From Sinorhizobium meliloti 4H41 (GTDB lineage: Bacteria > Pseudomonadota > Alphaproteobacteria > Rhizobiales > Rhizobiaceae): a DNA stretch of 64,000 bases. The translations under genes were made by a program, and so were the position numbers. Where the stretch lies: positions 62,001-126,000 of the forward strand of contig NZ_AQWP01000002.1 of the NCBI RefSeq assembly GCF_000375585.1, in the 5' to 3' direction. The notes under the pieces were generated by a model, which was not told the DNA's origin, searched no databases, and saw only the letters and a list, made by a program, of their open reading frames with translations. Each line of letters begins with the position of its first letter. Within the stretch, counting starts at the first letter, position 1. Positions 1 to 9,007 of the stretch are shown piece after piece.

Positions 1-1
1 T

Positions 2-790
2 TTCGAGGATGCGGTTTTCCGTTTCGCGCAGATCGTCCATGACTCGGGCGCGCGCAGTGTCCCGGTGCTCGCGACATGGCCGTCACGCGGGAGTCTGCTG
101 GCCTATGGCTATGATCGCGAAAGCACCAACTATACTCGCAACGCAGTAGAACGGTTATTCCAGTATCTGGCGCGTGATCCCCAGGTCAAGGAAGTCTCGA
201 TCCTGGCCCATTCGATGGGAAATTGGCTGGCGCTGGAGTCCTTGCGCCAGATGGCCATCCGCAACGACGGGCTGCCGGCAAAGTTCAGGAATGTCATGCT
301 GGCGGCGCCGGACGTCGATGTCGACGTCTTCGGTTCGCAGATCGCCGACATGGGCAAGCAACGGCCGCGCTTCACCCTCTTCGTCTCGCGTGACGACCGT
401 GCGCTCGCCGTTTCGCGTCGCGTATGGGGAAATGTCTCCCGGCTGGGAGCAATCGATCCGGAGCAGTCGCCCTACAAGGAGGAGCTGGCGGCGAATGGGA
501 TCACCGTCGTCGACCTCACTAAAATCAAGGCAGGCGACAATCTGCACCATACCAAGTTCGCGGAGTCCCCCGAAATCGTACGACTGATCGGTAGCCGCCT
601 GTCCAGCGGCCAGACCTTGACCGACAGTCGCCTGGGGCTCGGGGACCATATCGTCGCGGCGACCGCCGGGGCCGCCCATTCCGTCGGAACGGCCGCAGGA
701 CTGGTCGTTGCCGCTCCCGCTGCCCTCGTCGATCAGAACACGCGGCGGAATTACGTTCATCACGTCGACTCATTCGCCGGCGTGAGATGA
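2..790 (+). CDS. Alpha/beta hydrolase, DUF900 type (5' end outside window)
   Basis: The reading frame is open from the first complete codon, so the true start lies upstream and only the C-terminal about 262 residues are visible. The nucleophile elbow AHSMGN (Ser codon near 212) is the classic alpha/beta-hydrolase serine; SRDDRAL and DNLHHTKF further on supply the expected acid and catalytic His. This is the pattern of the DUF900 esterase/lipase-like family, which is about 350-450 residues in rhizobia and often exported. The tail is Ala/Gly-rich and may be a low-complexity or membrane-associated end. The substrate is unknown. About 175 bases without a gene follow before the next small gene. 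Confidence 0.8.
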   Translation, partial: FEDAVFRFAQIVHDSGARSVPVLATWPSRGSLLAYGYDRESTNYTRNAVERLFQYLARDPQVKEVSILAHSMGNWLALESLRQMAIRNDGLPAKFRNVMLAAPDVDVDVFGSQIADMGKQRPRFTLFVSRDDRALAVSRRVWGNVSRLGAIDPEQSPYKEELAANGITVVDLTKIKAGDNLHHTKFAESPEIVRLIGSRLSSGQTLTDSRLGLGDHIVAATAGAAHSVGTAAGLVVAAPAALVDQNTRRNYVHHVDSFAGVR

Positions 791-966
791 AACACGGCCG
801 ACATTGCGTGCTGGGGAGCGCCAAGCGGGATCCACATACTGCAACCCCATGTGGTCCACGGCAGACAAGCCGGATCACAGGAAAGCTTATGTCGCGGCGG
901 CCAGTGGTTTGTAACTTTTCGGCTTTCCGTGCGTTCTGTCGGGCAAGCTGAGGAACGGAGGCAGTG

Positions 967-1143
967 ATGTCGAAGCGCGAACTCATCGATACCGGGACCG
1001 ACAAGCGCTACGTGCGGCGCGACGAAAGCGGGAAGTTCAAACAATCGGTGGATGTCGGCCGTTCCCTGTCGTCGGACAGGAAACAGAAGGCGAAACACGA
1101 TGCCAAGCCCGGCCAGGGCGACAAGGGCGATCGCAAGAACTAG
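967..1143 (+). CDS. Small basic conserved protein (58 aa)
   Basis: The 58-codon frame starts MSKRELIDTGTDKRYVRRD and is rich in Lys, Arg, Asp and Gly, hydrophilic throughout, with no membrane segment. A strong ribosome site (GGAGG) lies 6 bases before ATG. Its stop is 4 bases before the GTG of the exonuclease III gene, which has no good ribosome site of its own, so the two are probably translationally coupled. I believe similar short proteins are widespread in Rhizobiaceae, but the function is unknown. A nucleic-acid-associated role is only a guess from its charge and its neighbour. Confidence 0.7.
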   Translation: MSKRELIDTGTDKRYVRRDESGKFKQSVDVGRSLSSDRKQKAKHDAKPGQGDKGDRKN

Positions 1144-1147
1144 CTCC

Positions 1148-1942
1148 GTGAAGATCGCCACCTATAACGTCAACGGGGTGAATGGCCGTCTGGAAGTCCT
1201 GCTTCGGTGGCTGGAGGAGGCGTCCCCCGACGTCGTCTGCCTTCAGGAACTGAAGGCACCAGACCCGAAGTTCCCCGTCAAGGCCATCGAGGCTGCCGGA
1301 TACGGGGCGATCTGGCACGGCCAGAAGAGTTGGAACGGCGTGGCGATCCTCGCCAGAGACAGGGAGCCAATGCCGACGCGCAAGGGCCTGCCTGGTGATC
1401 CGGACGATACGCACAGCCGTTATATCGAGGCAGCCATCGATGGCATCGTGATCGGCTGCCTTTATCTGCCCAACGGAAATCCCTATCCGGGACCGAAGTT
1501 CGAATACAAGCTGGCATGGTTCCACAGGCTGACGGCCTACGCGGCAGAACTGCTGGAACTCGACGTGCCGGTGATCCTCGCTGGCGACTACAACGTCATG
1601 CCGACGGAACTCGATGTCTACAAACCGGAGCGTTGGGTGAACGACGCGCTGTTCCGCGTCGAGGTCAGAGACGCTTATCATCGCCTGCTTGGACAGGGCT
1701 GGACGGATGCCCTCCGGCAGCTTCATCCCGGCGAGCGCGTCTACACCTTTTGGGACTACTTCCGAAATGCCTTCGTGAGGGATGCCGACCTTCGCATCGA
1801 CCACTTCCTGCTCAGCCCGGATGTCGCCAAAAGGCTTTCGGCTGCGGGGGTCGACAAGCATGTCCGGGGATGGGAGCACACAAGCGATCACGCGCCGGCC
1901 TGGATCGAACTTTCAGATGGAGCTGAGGAGGAAGGTCGATGA
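1148..1942 (+). CDS. xthA: Exodeoxyribonuclease III
   Basis: The 264-residue protein matches the EEP (endonuclease/exonuclease/phosphatase) fold of exonuclease III, the AP endonuclease and 3'-repair exonuclease of base-excision repair. Family landmarks in order: KIATYNVNG at residues 2-10 (Asn7), LQELK with metal-ligand Glu34, the AGDYNV catalytic Asp/Asn loop, RIDHFLLS, and the terminal SDHAPAWIEL with the catalytic His. The GTG at 1148 is chosen because the family begins exactly there; an upstream ATG at 1052 would add 32 unrelated residues that overlap the preceding small gene in another frame. Length is typical (about 260). The next gene starts within its last codons (ATGA overlap). Confidence 0.93.
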   Translation: MKIATYNVNGVNGRLEVLLRWLEEASPDVVCLQELKAPDPKFPVKAIEAAGYGAIWHGQKSWNGVAILARDREPMPTRKGLPGDPDDTHSRYIEAAIDGIVIGCLYLPNGNPYPGPKFEYKLAWFHRLTAYAAELLELDVPVILAGDYNVMPTELDVYKPERWVNDALFRVEVRDAYHRLLGQGWTDALRQLHPGERVYTFWDYFRNAFVRDADLRIDHFLLSPDVAKRLSAAGVDKHVRGWEHTSDHAPAWIELSDGAEEEGR

Positions 1943-2160
1943 CGATGAAAGATTGGCGTGCCGAGCTGCGCCTCGAACTGGAAAAACTGGTCGACGCCGC
2001 CGTCGTTGTCGGCGCGCGCCAACAGGATGTCTACGCCGCCATTCTTGACGAGATCGGACAGCTTCGGCTCGCCTACGAGCGAGACCCCGATCCCGCCGAC
2101 TCCGTCAGCGAACAGGTCATCGAAGAACCGTCCAACAATTGGCCCGCCGCGGACGATTGA
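1939..2160 (+). CDS. Small acidic hypothetical protein (73 aa)
   Basis: The start codon overlaps the xthA stop (ATGA at 1939-1942), so it is probably co-translated with the exonuclease. The protein is acidic and predicted mostly helical (WRAELRLELEKLVDAAVV then a helix ILDEIGQLRLAYE), ending in an Asp/Glu/Pro-rich tail. No signal peptide or membrane helix is seen. It is not recognised as a named family. The convergent mfd gene ends 72 bases downstream. Confidence 0.65.
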   Translation: MTMKDWRAELRLELEKLVDAAVVVGARQQDVYAAILDEIGQLRLAYERDPDPADSVSEQVIEEPSNNWPAADD

Positions 2161-2232
2161 TCGCAGCACGGTGTCGCCGTCCGGAACGGGTTTACGAAAT
2201 TGGTGGTCGCGATCAACCGCGTACACCTTTCC

Positions 2233-5200
2233 TCATCCGGCTCTAGCGAGCGCTGCAAGCTGCGTCATCACCATCGCTGCGCCGGAAAGCCGTTTCTCCG
2301 GTGTTGCGAGGTCGCGCTGAAAGAAGATGCTTTGGTCCGGGCGGATCTTGGCGATTGTTCCCTGTTTCGCGATGTAGCCCACGAGTGCCGCGGGATTTGG
2401 AAATTCCTTGTTGCGGAACTGGACCACGACGCCCTTCGGTCCGGCATCGAGCTTTTCGACATTCGCCGTGCGGCAGAGCGACTTGACGTAGACGATCTTC
2501 AGGAGGTGCTGTACCTCCGTCGGCAGCGGCCCGAAACGGTCGATCAGCTCCGCACCGAAGCCGTCGATCTCCTTGAGGTCGGTCAGCTCGCCCAGGCGCC
2601 GATAAAGGCCGAGCCGCAGATTGAGGTCCGGCACATACTCCTCCGGGATCATCACCGGGGTTCCGACCGATATCTGCGGCGACCAGCCGGTATCGTGGAT
2701 CTCCTCCTCGCCCTTGAGTTCGGCAACCGCCTCCTCGAGCATCTGCTGGTAGAGCTCGAAGCCGACCTCCTTGATGTGACCCGACTGTTCCTCGCCGAGC
2801 AGGTTGCCCGCTCCGCGGATGTCGAGGTCGTGGCTGGCGAGCTGGAACCCGGCTCCGAGCGTGTCAAGCGATTGAAGGACCTTCAGGCGTCGTTCCGCCG
2901 GCCCGGTCAACGTCTTGTTGACGGGAAGCGTGAAGAGCGCGAAGGCGCGGACCTTGGAGCGCCCTACTCGACCGCGCAGCTGATAGAGCTGGGCAAGGCC
3001 GAACATATCGGCACGATGCACGATCAGGGTGTTGGCGGTCGGCACGTCAAGACCAGACTCAACGATCGTCGTCGAGAGGAGCACATCGTAGCGCCCTTCG
3101 TAGAAGGCGTTCATGATGTCTTCGAGCTCGGTCGCCGGCATTTGCCCGTGTGCCACGGCAACTTTCAGTTCCGGCACGTCGGATTTCAGGAAATCATGGA
3201 TTTCCGGAAGATCGCTCACCCGCGGACAGACATAGAAGCTCTGGCCGCCGCGGTAGTGCTCGCGCATCAAAGTTTCACGGATCACCAAAGCATCGAAGGG
3301 CGAAATGAAGGTGCGCACCGCCATGCGGTCGACCGGCGGCGTCGTGATCAGCGACAGTTCGCGCACTCCGGTGAGGGCAAGCTGCAGCGTCCGCGGAATG
3401 GGCGTCGCCGAGAGCGTGAGAACGTGCACGTCGCTCTTCAGCTCTTTCAGGCGTTCCTTGTGCTTGACACCGAAATGCTGCTCCTCATCGATGATGAGCA
3501 GGCCGAGATTGGCGAATTTGATCGACGAGCCGAGCAGCGCGTGCGTGCCGACCACGATGTCCGTCTTGCCATCGGCGACCTCTTTCTTCGTGAGCGCCAG
3601 ATCCTTCGCGCTGACCAGCCGCGAGGCCTGCTGAATTCGGATCGGCAAGCCGCGGAAACGATCGGAGAAGGTCTTGTAGTGCTGCCGCGCAAGCAGTGTC
3701 GTCGGCACGACCACGGCGACCTGCACGCCGTTCATCGCCGCGATGAAAGCGGCCCGCAGCGCCACCTCCGTCTTGCCGAAGCCGACATCGCCGCACACGA
3801 GACGGTCCATGGGCCGGCCGCGGCCGAGATCGTCGCGGACGGCATCGATCGAGTTCAATTGGTCCTCGGTCTCGTCATAGGGGAAGCGGGCGGCGAATTC
3901 GTCGTAGACACCGTCCTGTGCCGCAAGGACCGGCGCATGGCGCGTATGTCTTTCGGCAGCAATGCGGATGAGGCCGCCGGCCATATCGAGCAGCCGCTTT
4001 TTGAGCTTGGCCTTGCGCGCCTGCCAGGCGACACCGCCGAGCTTGTCGAGGACCGCATCGGTTCCTTCCGAGCCATAGCGCGACAGGAGCTCGATGTTTT
4101 CCACCGGGAGGAAAAGCTTGGCATCGTCCGCATAAACGAGCTCGAGGCAGTCATGCGGCGCGCCGGCGGCCTCGATCGTCCTGAGGCCGACGAAGCGCCC
4201 GATGCCGTGCTCGGCGTGCACGACATAACTCCCCTCGTCGAGACCGGTCACTTCCGCGATGAAATCCGCGCCTCGCTTGCGGCGCTTGGAGCGGCGAACC
4301 AGACGGTCGCCGAGAATGTCCTGCTCGCCGATGACGACGAGATCACCCGTCTCAAATCCCGCTTCGAGGCTTAGAACCGCGGATGCGGCCTCGCCCGGCT
4401 TCAGCGAACCGATATCCGCGAGCGCCTTGACCGGACGGATATTGGCGAGACCATGCTCGGCCAGAACCTGAAGCAGCCGGTCGAGCGAGCCTTCGGTCCA
4501 GCCGGACACGATGACCTTGGCGCCTTTTGCCCGCTTCTCGGCGATATGCTTCACGGCCTGATCGAAAACGTTGGTGCGGGTGCCATCGGTATCGGCCTCG
4601 CCCGCCGGCTTGGCCCAACGCAGGCCCTGACGCGCTTCGATGTTCACGACCTGGCGCGCTTCGCCCTCGTGTTCGGTAAAGGGCGAAAGGCGGATCGCAT
4701 TGCGATCATTCAGGGCTTCGCCGAAGCCTTTCGCAGTGAGATAGAGCATGTCCGGCGGCACGGGCTTGTAGGGCGTGCTCTGGGTGACCTGAGACTTGCC
4801 CGGCGAAGCCGAAGCGAGGCGGGCGTCGTAATAGTCGAGAACGAGCTTCGAGCGCTCTGCCGCGGCCTCGCGCGCCAGGTGGTCGGTGACGATGCGAAAG
4901 CCGTCGAGATAGTCGAAGACCGTTTCGAGCCGATCGTAGAAAAGCGGCAGCCAATGTTCCATGCCGGCATAGCGTCGTCCCTCCGACACGGCCTGATAAA
5001 GCGCGTCGTCGCGCGTCGCCGCCCCGAAGAGAGAAAGATACTGCTTTCGGAAGTGGCTGATCGTCTCGGGCGTCAGGGATACCTCGCTCATCGGATTGAG
5101 GTCGAGGGACCGGACCTGCCCGATCGTGCGCTGGCTTGCGGGGTCGAAGGACCGGATCGCCTCGAGCGTGTCGCCGAAGAAGTCGAGGCGCAAAGGCTCG

Positions 5201-5748
5201 CCGCTGCCGGGTACATAGACATCCAGGATGCCTCCCCGTACGGCGAATTCGCCCATCTCGCGCACGGTCGGGACCCGCTCGAAGCCGTTTCGCTCGAGCC
5301 GGGCGGCAAGGTCGTCCATGCGGATCTGGTTGCCGGGCCGTGCCGTGAAGGCGAGACTTTCGATCACATCCTGCGGTGAGATCCTCTGCAGCGCTGCATT
5401 GATGGTGACGAGCACGATCGCCGGATGCGGTTTCCTGCGGTGGGCGATCAACGCGCTCAGCGCGGCGAGCCGGCGCGCCGAGGTGTCGGCGCTCGGCGAG
5501 ACGCGGTCGTAAGGCAGACAGTCCCAACCGGGCAGCGTCAGGACCGGTATGTCTGGAGCAACGAAACCGAGCACCTGTTCCAGGTCGGCGACCTTCTGGC
5601 CATCGGAGAGGATATAGGCGACGGGTGCCCCGGCCCGGGCAAGCTCGGCAAGAACGAGCGCCTCGGCGCCTGTGGGAACCGGGCCGATGGTAATTTCCCG
5701 CGTCGCCGCAAGTATCTTCCTAGGGTCGAGGCCAGGTATCATCGTCAT
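2233..5748 (-). CDS. mfd: Transcription-repair coupling factor Mfd
   Basis: At 1171 residues this has full Mfd length. It displaces RNA polymerase stalled at DNA lesions and recruits UvrA. Seen in order: UvrB-like N-terminal modules, the CarD-like RNA-polymerase interaction domain around residue 508 (GSYVVHAEHGIGRF), a RecG-like superfamily 2 motor with Walker A GFGKT near 658 and DEEQ box near 754, the TRG motif region, and a C-terminal TRCF domain. The ATG at 5748 is chosen because it lies 2 bases after the sdhE stop and opens the conserved protein; an in-frame extension of 81 residues upstream overlaps sdhE and is low-quality. Two starts two codons apart (5748, 5742) are possible. It is transcribed with sdhE. 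Confidence 0.96.
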   Translation of the reverse strand: MTMIPGLDPRKILAATREITIGPVPTGAEALVLAELARAGAPVAYILSDGQKVADLEQVLGFVAPDIPVLTLPGWDCLPYDRVSPSADTSARRLAALSALIAHRRKPHPAIVLVTINAALQRISPQDVIESLAFTARPGNQIRMDDLAARLERNGFERVPTVREMGEFAVRGGILDVYVPGSGEPLRLDFFGDTLEAIRSFDPASQRTIGQVRSLDLNPMSEVSLTPETISHFRKQYLSLFGAATRDDALYQAVSEGRRYAGMEHWLPLFYDRLETVFDYLDGFRIVTDHLAREAAAERSKLVLDYYDARLASASPGKSQVTQSTPYKPVPPDMLYLTAKGFGEALNDRNAIRLSPFTEHEGEARQVVNIEARQGLRWAKPAGEADTDGTRTNVFDQAVKHIAEKRAKGAKVIVSGWTEGSLDRLLQVLAEHGLANIRPVKALADIGSLKPGEAASAVLSLEAGFETGDLVVIGEQDILGDRLVRRSKRRKRGADFIAEVTGLDEGSYVVHAEHGIGRFVGLRTIEAAGAPHDCLELVYADDAKLFLPVENIELLSRYGSEGTDAVLDKLGGVAWQARKAKLKKRLLDMAGGLIRIAAERHTRHAPVLAAQDGVYDEFAARFPYDETEDQLNSIDAVRDDLGRGRPMDRLVCGDVGFGKTEVALRAAFIAAMNGVQVAVVVPTTLLARQHYKTFSDRFRGLPIRIQQASRLVSAKDLALTKKEVADGKTDIVVGTHALLGSSIKFANLGLLIIDEEQHFGVKHKERLKELKSDVHVLTLSATPIPRTLQLALTGVRELSLITTPPVDRMAVRTFISPFDALVIRETLMREHYRGGQSFYVCPRVSDLPEIHDFLKSDVPELKVAVAHGQMPATELEDIMNAFYEGRYDVLLSTTIVESGLDVPTANTLIVHRADMFGLAQLYQLRGRVGRSKVRAFALFTLPVNKTLTGPAERRLKVLQSLDTLGAGFQLASHDLDIRGAGNLLGEEQSGHIKEVGFELYQQMLEEAVAELKGEEEIHDTGWSPQISVGTPVMIPEEYVPDLNLRLGLYRRLGELTDLKEIDGFGAELIDRFGPLPTEVQHLLKIVYVKSLCRTANVEKLDAGPKGVVVQFRNKEFPNPAALVGYIAKQGTIAKIRPDQSIFFQRDLATPEKRLSGAAMVMTQLAALARAG

Positions 5749-5750
5749 GT

Positions 5751-6056
5751 CTACTTCGTTTCGTGGCGAACCGGGTCGAAATCCGGGCGATAGGCAGCGA
5801 TCCGGAAGAAGAGTTCCGTCGCATAACGCTCGGGCAGCGGTTTTTCTCCGGTGATCCAGCGGACGAGGTCGTTGTCCTCCTCCCCCATGATCGCTTCGAG
5901 TTCGTCGAGCTCCGCCTCGGACAAGGTGGCGAGCTCCGCCTCGGCGAACTGGCCGAGGATCAGGTCCATCTCGCGAATGCCGCGGTGCCACGCACGGAAA
6001 AGAATCCTGCGCCGACGCGGGTCGAGATCGGCGCTCGTGCGCGAAATGCCGGTCAT
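5751..6056 (-). CDS. sdhE: FAD assembly factor SdhE (succinate dehydrogenase assembly factor 2)
   Basis: The 101-residue protein contains the SdhE/DUF339 signature RGIREMD (the RGxxE motif) at about residues 25-31, needed for covalent FAD attachment to the flavoprotein subunit of succinate dehydrogenase. The following acidic helix and the LPERYATELFFRI end are also typical. Its stop lies 2 bases before the mfd start, so respiration-enzyme assembly and transcription-coupled repair share a transcript here. It is divergent from recG across 116 bases. Confidence 0.9.
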   Translation of the reverse strand: MTGISRTSADLDPRRRRILFRAWHRGIREMDLILGQFAEAELATLSEAELDELEAIMGEEDNDLVRWITGEKPLPERYATELFFRIAAYRPDFDPVRHETK

Positions 6057-6172
6057 GGGATGTCCTTCCTGCCTCCGCCGCTCCGGCGGATCGAGATCAT
6101 GGGCTCTATAAACGCTGGAAAGCGGGTTGTCAGCCTTGCCAAAGGCGGAATTATCGTCGCAATTTCATTGCT

Positions 6173-8278
6173 ATGCGCCCTGCCCTGCTCGATCCGCTGT
6201 TTTCGCCACTCGACACCTTGCCCGGCATCGGCCCGAAGACCGGCGAACTTTACGCGCGCCTGCTCGGGCGCGAGACGGTCGAAGACTGCCGCGTGGTCGA
6301 TCTTGTGTTCCATATCCCTCATTCGCTGATCGATCGTCGCCGCCAACCCGGAATCGCCTATGCTCCTGATGGGTCGATCGTCACCATCACCGGACGTGTC
6401 GACCGGCACCAACCGGCTCCCGGCGGCAGATCGAACGCGCCCTATCGCGTCTTTCTCCACGACGAGACCGGCGAACTGGCGCTCACCTTCTTTCGCGTCA
6501 GGGGCAACTGGCTCGAGAAGGCCCTGCCCATCGATGAGACGGTGATCGTCAGCGGCAAGGTGGACTGGTTCAACGGGCGCGCTTCCATGGTCCACCCGGA
6601 CTACATGGTCCGCGCGGCCGAATCGGAGAACATGCCGCTCGTCGAGGCTGTCTACGGGTTGACGGCGGGTCTGACCTCGAGGCCCCTTCGCAAGTCGATC
6701 GAGGCGGCAGTGGCACGCGTCCCGGACCTGCCGGAATGGCTGGATGAGGCACTTCTGCGCCAACAGGGCTTCAAGAGCGCCAAAGAAAGCTTCCAGCGCC
6801 TGCACGAACCGCGGGACGAAACCGATGTCGACGCACAGGCGCCCGCGCGCCGCCGGATCGCCTATGACGAGTTCCTGGCGGGGCAGCTTTCGCTCTCGCT
6901 GGTTCGCCAGCGATTGCGCAAAGTCGCCGGTACACCGATTCATCCGACCGGCCGGTTGAGCGGTCCGGTAATCGCCGCCTTGCCCTTCTCCTTGACGAAA
7001 AGCCAGTCGGCGGCCGTCGACGAGATCCTTGCCGACATGTCCGGAGCCGACCGCATGCTGCGGCTGCTGCAGGGGGACGTCGGCTCCGGCAAGACGGCCG
7101 TGGCCTTGATGGCGATGCTGGCGGCGGTGGAATCCGGCGGCCAGGCCGTGCTGATGGCGCCGACGGAAATTCTCGCGCGGCAGCACCACGCCACGCTTTC
7201 GCGAATGGCCGCGCCGGCGGGCATCACGATCGATATCCTCACCGGCAGGACGAAGGGCAAGGAACGGGACGCGATACTGGAACGCATTGCCTCCGGCGAG
7301 ACGCAGATGGTCATCGGCACGCACGCACTCTTCCAGGACGCCGTGATCTATCGCCAGCTCGTCCTCGCCGTGGTCGACGAGCAGCATCGTTTCGGCGTGC
7401 ATCAGAGGCTGCGGCTGACGGCCAAGGGTATCTCTCCGCACATGCTCGTCATGACCGCGACGCCAATTCCGAGAACACTCGTGCTCGCCGCCTTCGGCGA
7501 CATGGATGTATCGAAGCTCACCGAGAAGCCGGCAGGGCGCAAGCCGATCCAGACCGTCACGATACCGAACGAACGTACGGAGGAGATCGTGGAAAGGCTC
7601 GACGCAGCGCTCCGGCAGGGCAAGAAGGCCTATTGGATCTGCCCGCTCGTCGAGGAGTCCGAGGAGACCGACGCCATGTCCGCCGATGAGCGCTACCAGA
7701 GCCTTGCTCGACGGTTCGGCAAGGATGTCGGCCTGGTGCATGGGCGCATGGCAGGGCCCGACAAGGACGCCGTCATGCTCGCCTTCAAGAACGGTGAAAT
7801 CCGTTTGCTCGTGGCCACGACGGTCGTCGAGGTGGGCGTGGACGTGCCGGATGCAACTATCATGGTCATCGAGCACGCCGAACGCTTCGGCCTTGCGCAA
7901 CTGCACCAGTTACGCGGCCGCGTAGGGCGCGGCGACGAAGCCTCGACCTGCATCCTTTTGTACAAGAGCCCGCTCAGCGAAGCGGGGCGCGCGCGTCTTT
8001 CGGTCCTGCGTGAAAGCGAAGACGGCTTCCTGATCGCCGAGGAGGACCTGAAGCTGCGCGGCGAAGGCGAGCTTCTCGGCACGCGGCAGTCCGGCACGCC
8101 GGGTTTCCTCATCGCAAGCCTCGAGTCGCATGCCGACCTCCTGGAGATGGCGCGCAAGGATGCCGCCTATGTCATAGACAGGGATCCGGAACTGACGTCG
8201 GAACGCGGTCAGGCGCTCAGGACGCTGCTCTATCTCTTCCGGCGCGACGAGGCGATCCGGTTCCTGCGGGCCGGCTGA
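6173..8278 (+). CDS. recG: ATP-dependent DNA helicase RecG
   Basis: RecG remodels stalled replication forks and branch-migrates Holliday junctions. The 701-residue protein starts with the helix-hairpin-helix-like LDTLPGIGPKTGELYARLLG, followed by an OB-fold wedge domain (VTITGRVDRHQ), then a superfamily 2 motor with Walker A GSGK at residues 304-307 and DEQH at 402-405, and the RGRVGRG motif near the C-terminus. Length and order are normal for the family. The ribosome site is weak. It is divergent from sdhE-mfd, another RecG-motor protein, and convergent with the DUF502 gene 18 bases downstream. Confidence 0.96.
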   Translation: MRPALLDPLFSPLDTLPGIGPKTGELYARLLGRETVEDCRVVDLVFHIPHSLIDRRRQPGIAYAPDGSIVTITGRVDRHQPAPGGRSNAPYRVFLHDETGELALTFFRVRGNWLEKALPIDETVIVSGKVDWFNGRASMVHPDYMVRAAESENMPLVEAVYGLTAGLTSRPLRKSIEAAVARVPDLPEWLDEALLRQQGFKSAKESFQRLHEPRDETDVDAQAPARRRIAYDEFLAGQLSLSLVRQRLRKVAGTPIHPTGRLSGPVIAALPFSLTKSQSAAVDEILADMSGADRMLRLLQGDVGSGKTAVALMAMLAAVESGGQAVLMAPTEILARQHHATLSRMAAPAGITIDILTGRTKGKERDAILERIASGETQMVIGTHALFQDAVIYRQLVLAVVDEQHRFGVHQRLRLTAKGISPHMLVMTATPIPRTLVLAAFGDMDVSKLTEKPAGRKPIQTVTIPNERTEEIVERLDAALRQGKKAYWICPLVEESEETDAMSADERYQSLARRFGKDVGLVHGRMAGPDKDAVMLAFKNGEIRLLVATTVVEVGVDVPDATIMVIEHAERFGLAQLHQLRGRVGRGDEASTCILLYKSPLSEAGRARLSVLRESEDGFLIAEEDLKLRGEGELLGTRQSGTPGFLIASLESHADLLEMARKDAAYVIDRDPELTSERGQALRTLLYLFRRDEAIRFLRAG

Positions 8279-8296
8279 TCGTCAACTCCCGGAACC

Positions 8297-8989
8297 TCAT
8301 ACGCTCTCCTGCTGTTTGATCGCACGCGGGGGCGCATTGGCCAGCGGGTTGTAATCCGGCGCAACGAGGCCTCCGGAGATCAGCAGCTTCGCAGCATCCT
8401 CGGCGCTCATCTGCAGAGGAATGATCTTGTCGCGCGGCACGAAGAGCAGGAAGCCGGCGGTGGGGATCGGCGTCGGAGGCAGGAAGACCGTCACCATGTC
8501 CATGCCGCGCTCGTCGAACCTGGCGGCGATCTCGCCCTTCACATCGGTGGCGATAAAGACCAGCGACCACAGCCCGGGGCTTGGATATTCGATCAGCCCC
8601 GCCCTCTTGAACGAGGACGACTGGTCCTGCAGCACGGTCTGGAAGATCTGCTTCAGCGACTTGTAGATGGAGCGGACGAGCGGCGTCCGGTTGAGGAGCG
8701 ACTCACCGAAGTTGATGATCGAACGTCCGACGAGATTCGCGGTCAGGAAACCGACCAGGGTGATGGCCACCACGGCGACGAGCAGCCCGAACCCCGGGAT
8801 CGCGATCGGCAGATAATTATCGGGGTTATAGAAACTCGGCAGATACGGTTTCACCCAACCGTCGGCCCACTCGATAAAGGAGCGGACCAGCCACACCGTG
8901 ATCGCCAGCGGCGCGCAGATGATAAGCCCGGTGAGAAAGTAGTTGCGCAGCCGGGCCGCGATGATGCCGCTTTTGGAACTTTCCGTCAT
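8297..8989 (-). CDS. DUF502 family membrane protein
   Basis: The 230-residue protein has two hydrophobic segments near the N-terminus (about residues 15-40 and 65-95: YFLTGLIICAPLAITVWLV and GLLVAVVAITLVGFLTANLV) followed by a soluble domain with SLVFIATDVKGE and VFLPPTPIPTAGFLLFVP, the latter being the recognisable DUF502 core. The function of the family is not established. It follows the GNAT gene by 18 bases and is probably the last gene of a glmS-GNAT-DUF502 transcript, convergent with recG. Confidence 0.85.
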   Translation of the reverse strand: MTESSKSGIIAARLRNYFLTGLIICAPLAITVWLVRSFIEWADGWVKPYLPSFYNPDNYLPIAIPGFGLLVAVVAITLVGFLTANLVGRSIINFGESLLNRTPLVRSIYKSLKQIFQTVLQDQSSSFKRAGLIEYPSPGLWSLVFIATDVKGEIAARFDERGMDMVTVFLPPTPIPTAGFLLFVPRDKIIPLQMSAEDAAKLLISGGLVAPDYNPLANAPPRAIKQQESV

Positions 8990-9007
8990 GCCGTTGCCAT
9001 CGATCCG

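Noticed and set aside
953..957. GGAAC just before the 58-codon gene
   Set aside because: Overlaps the ribosome site and has no TT at 18-19 bases, so it is not an RpoE2-type promoter.
2200..4374. 724-codon open frame on the plus strand opposite mfd
   Set aside because: Shadow of mfd in GC-rich DNA; repeats of Arg/Asp/Leu and no family motif, while the minus strand encodes a complete Mfd.
6053..7906. 617-codon minus-strand frame opposite recG
   Set aside because: Antisense shadow of recG with no motif.
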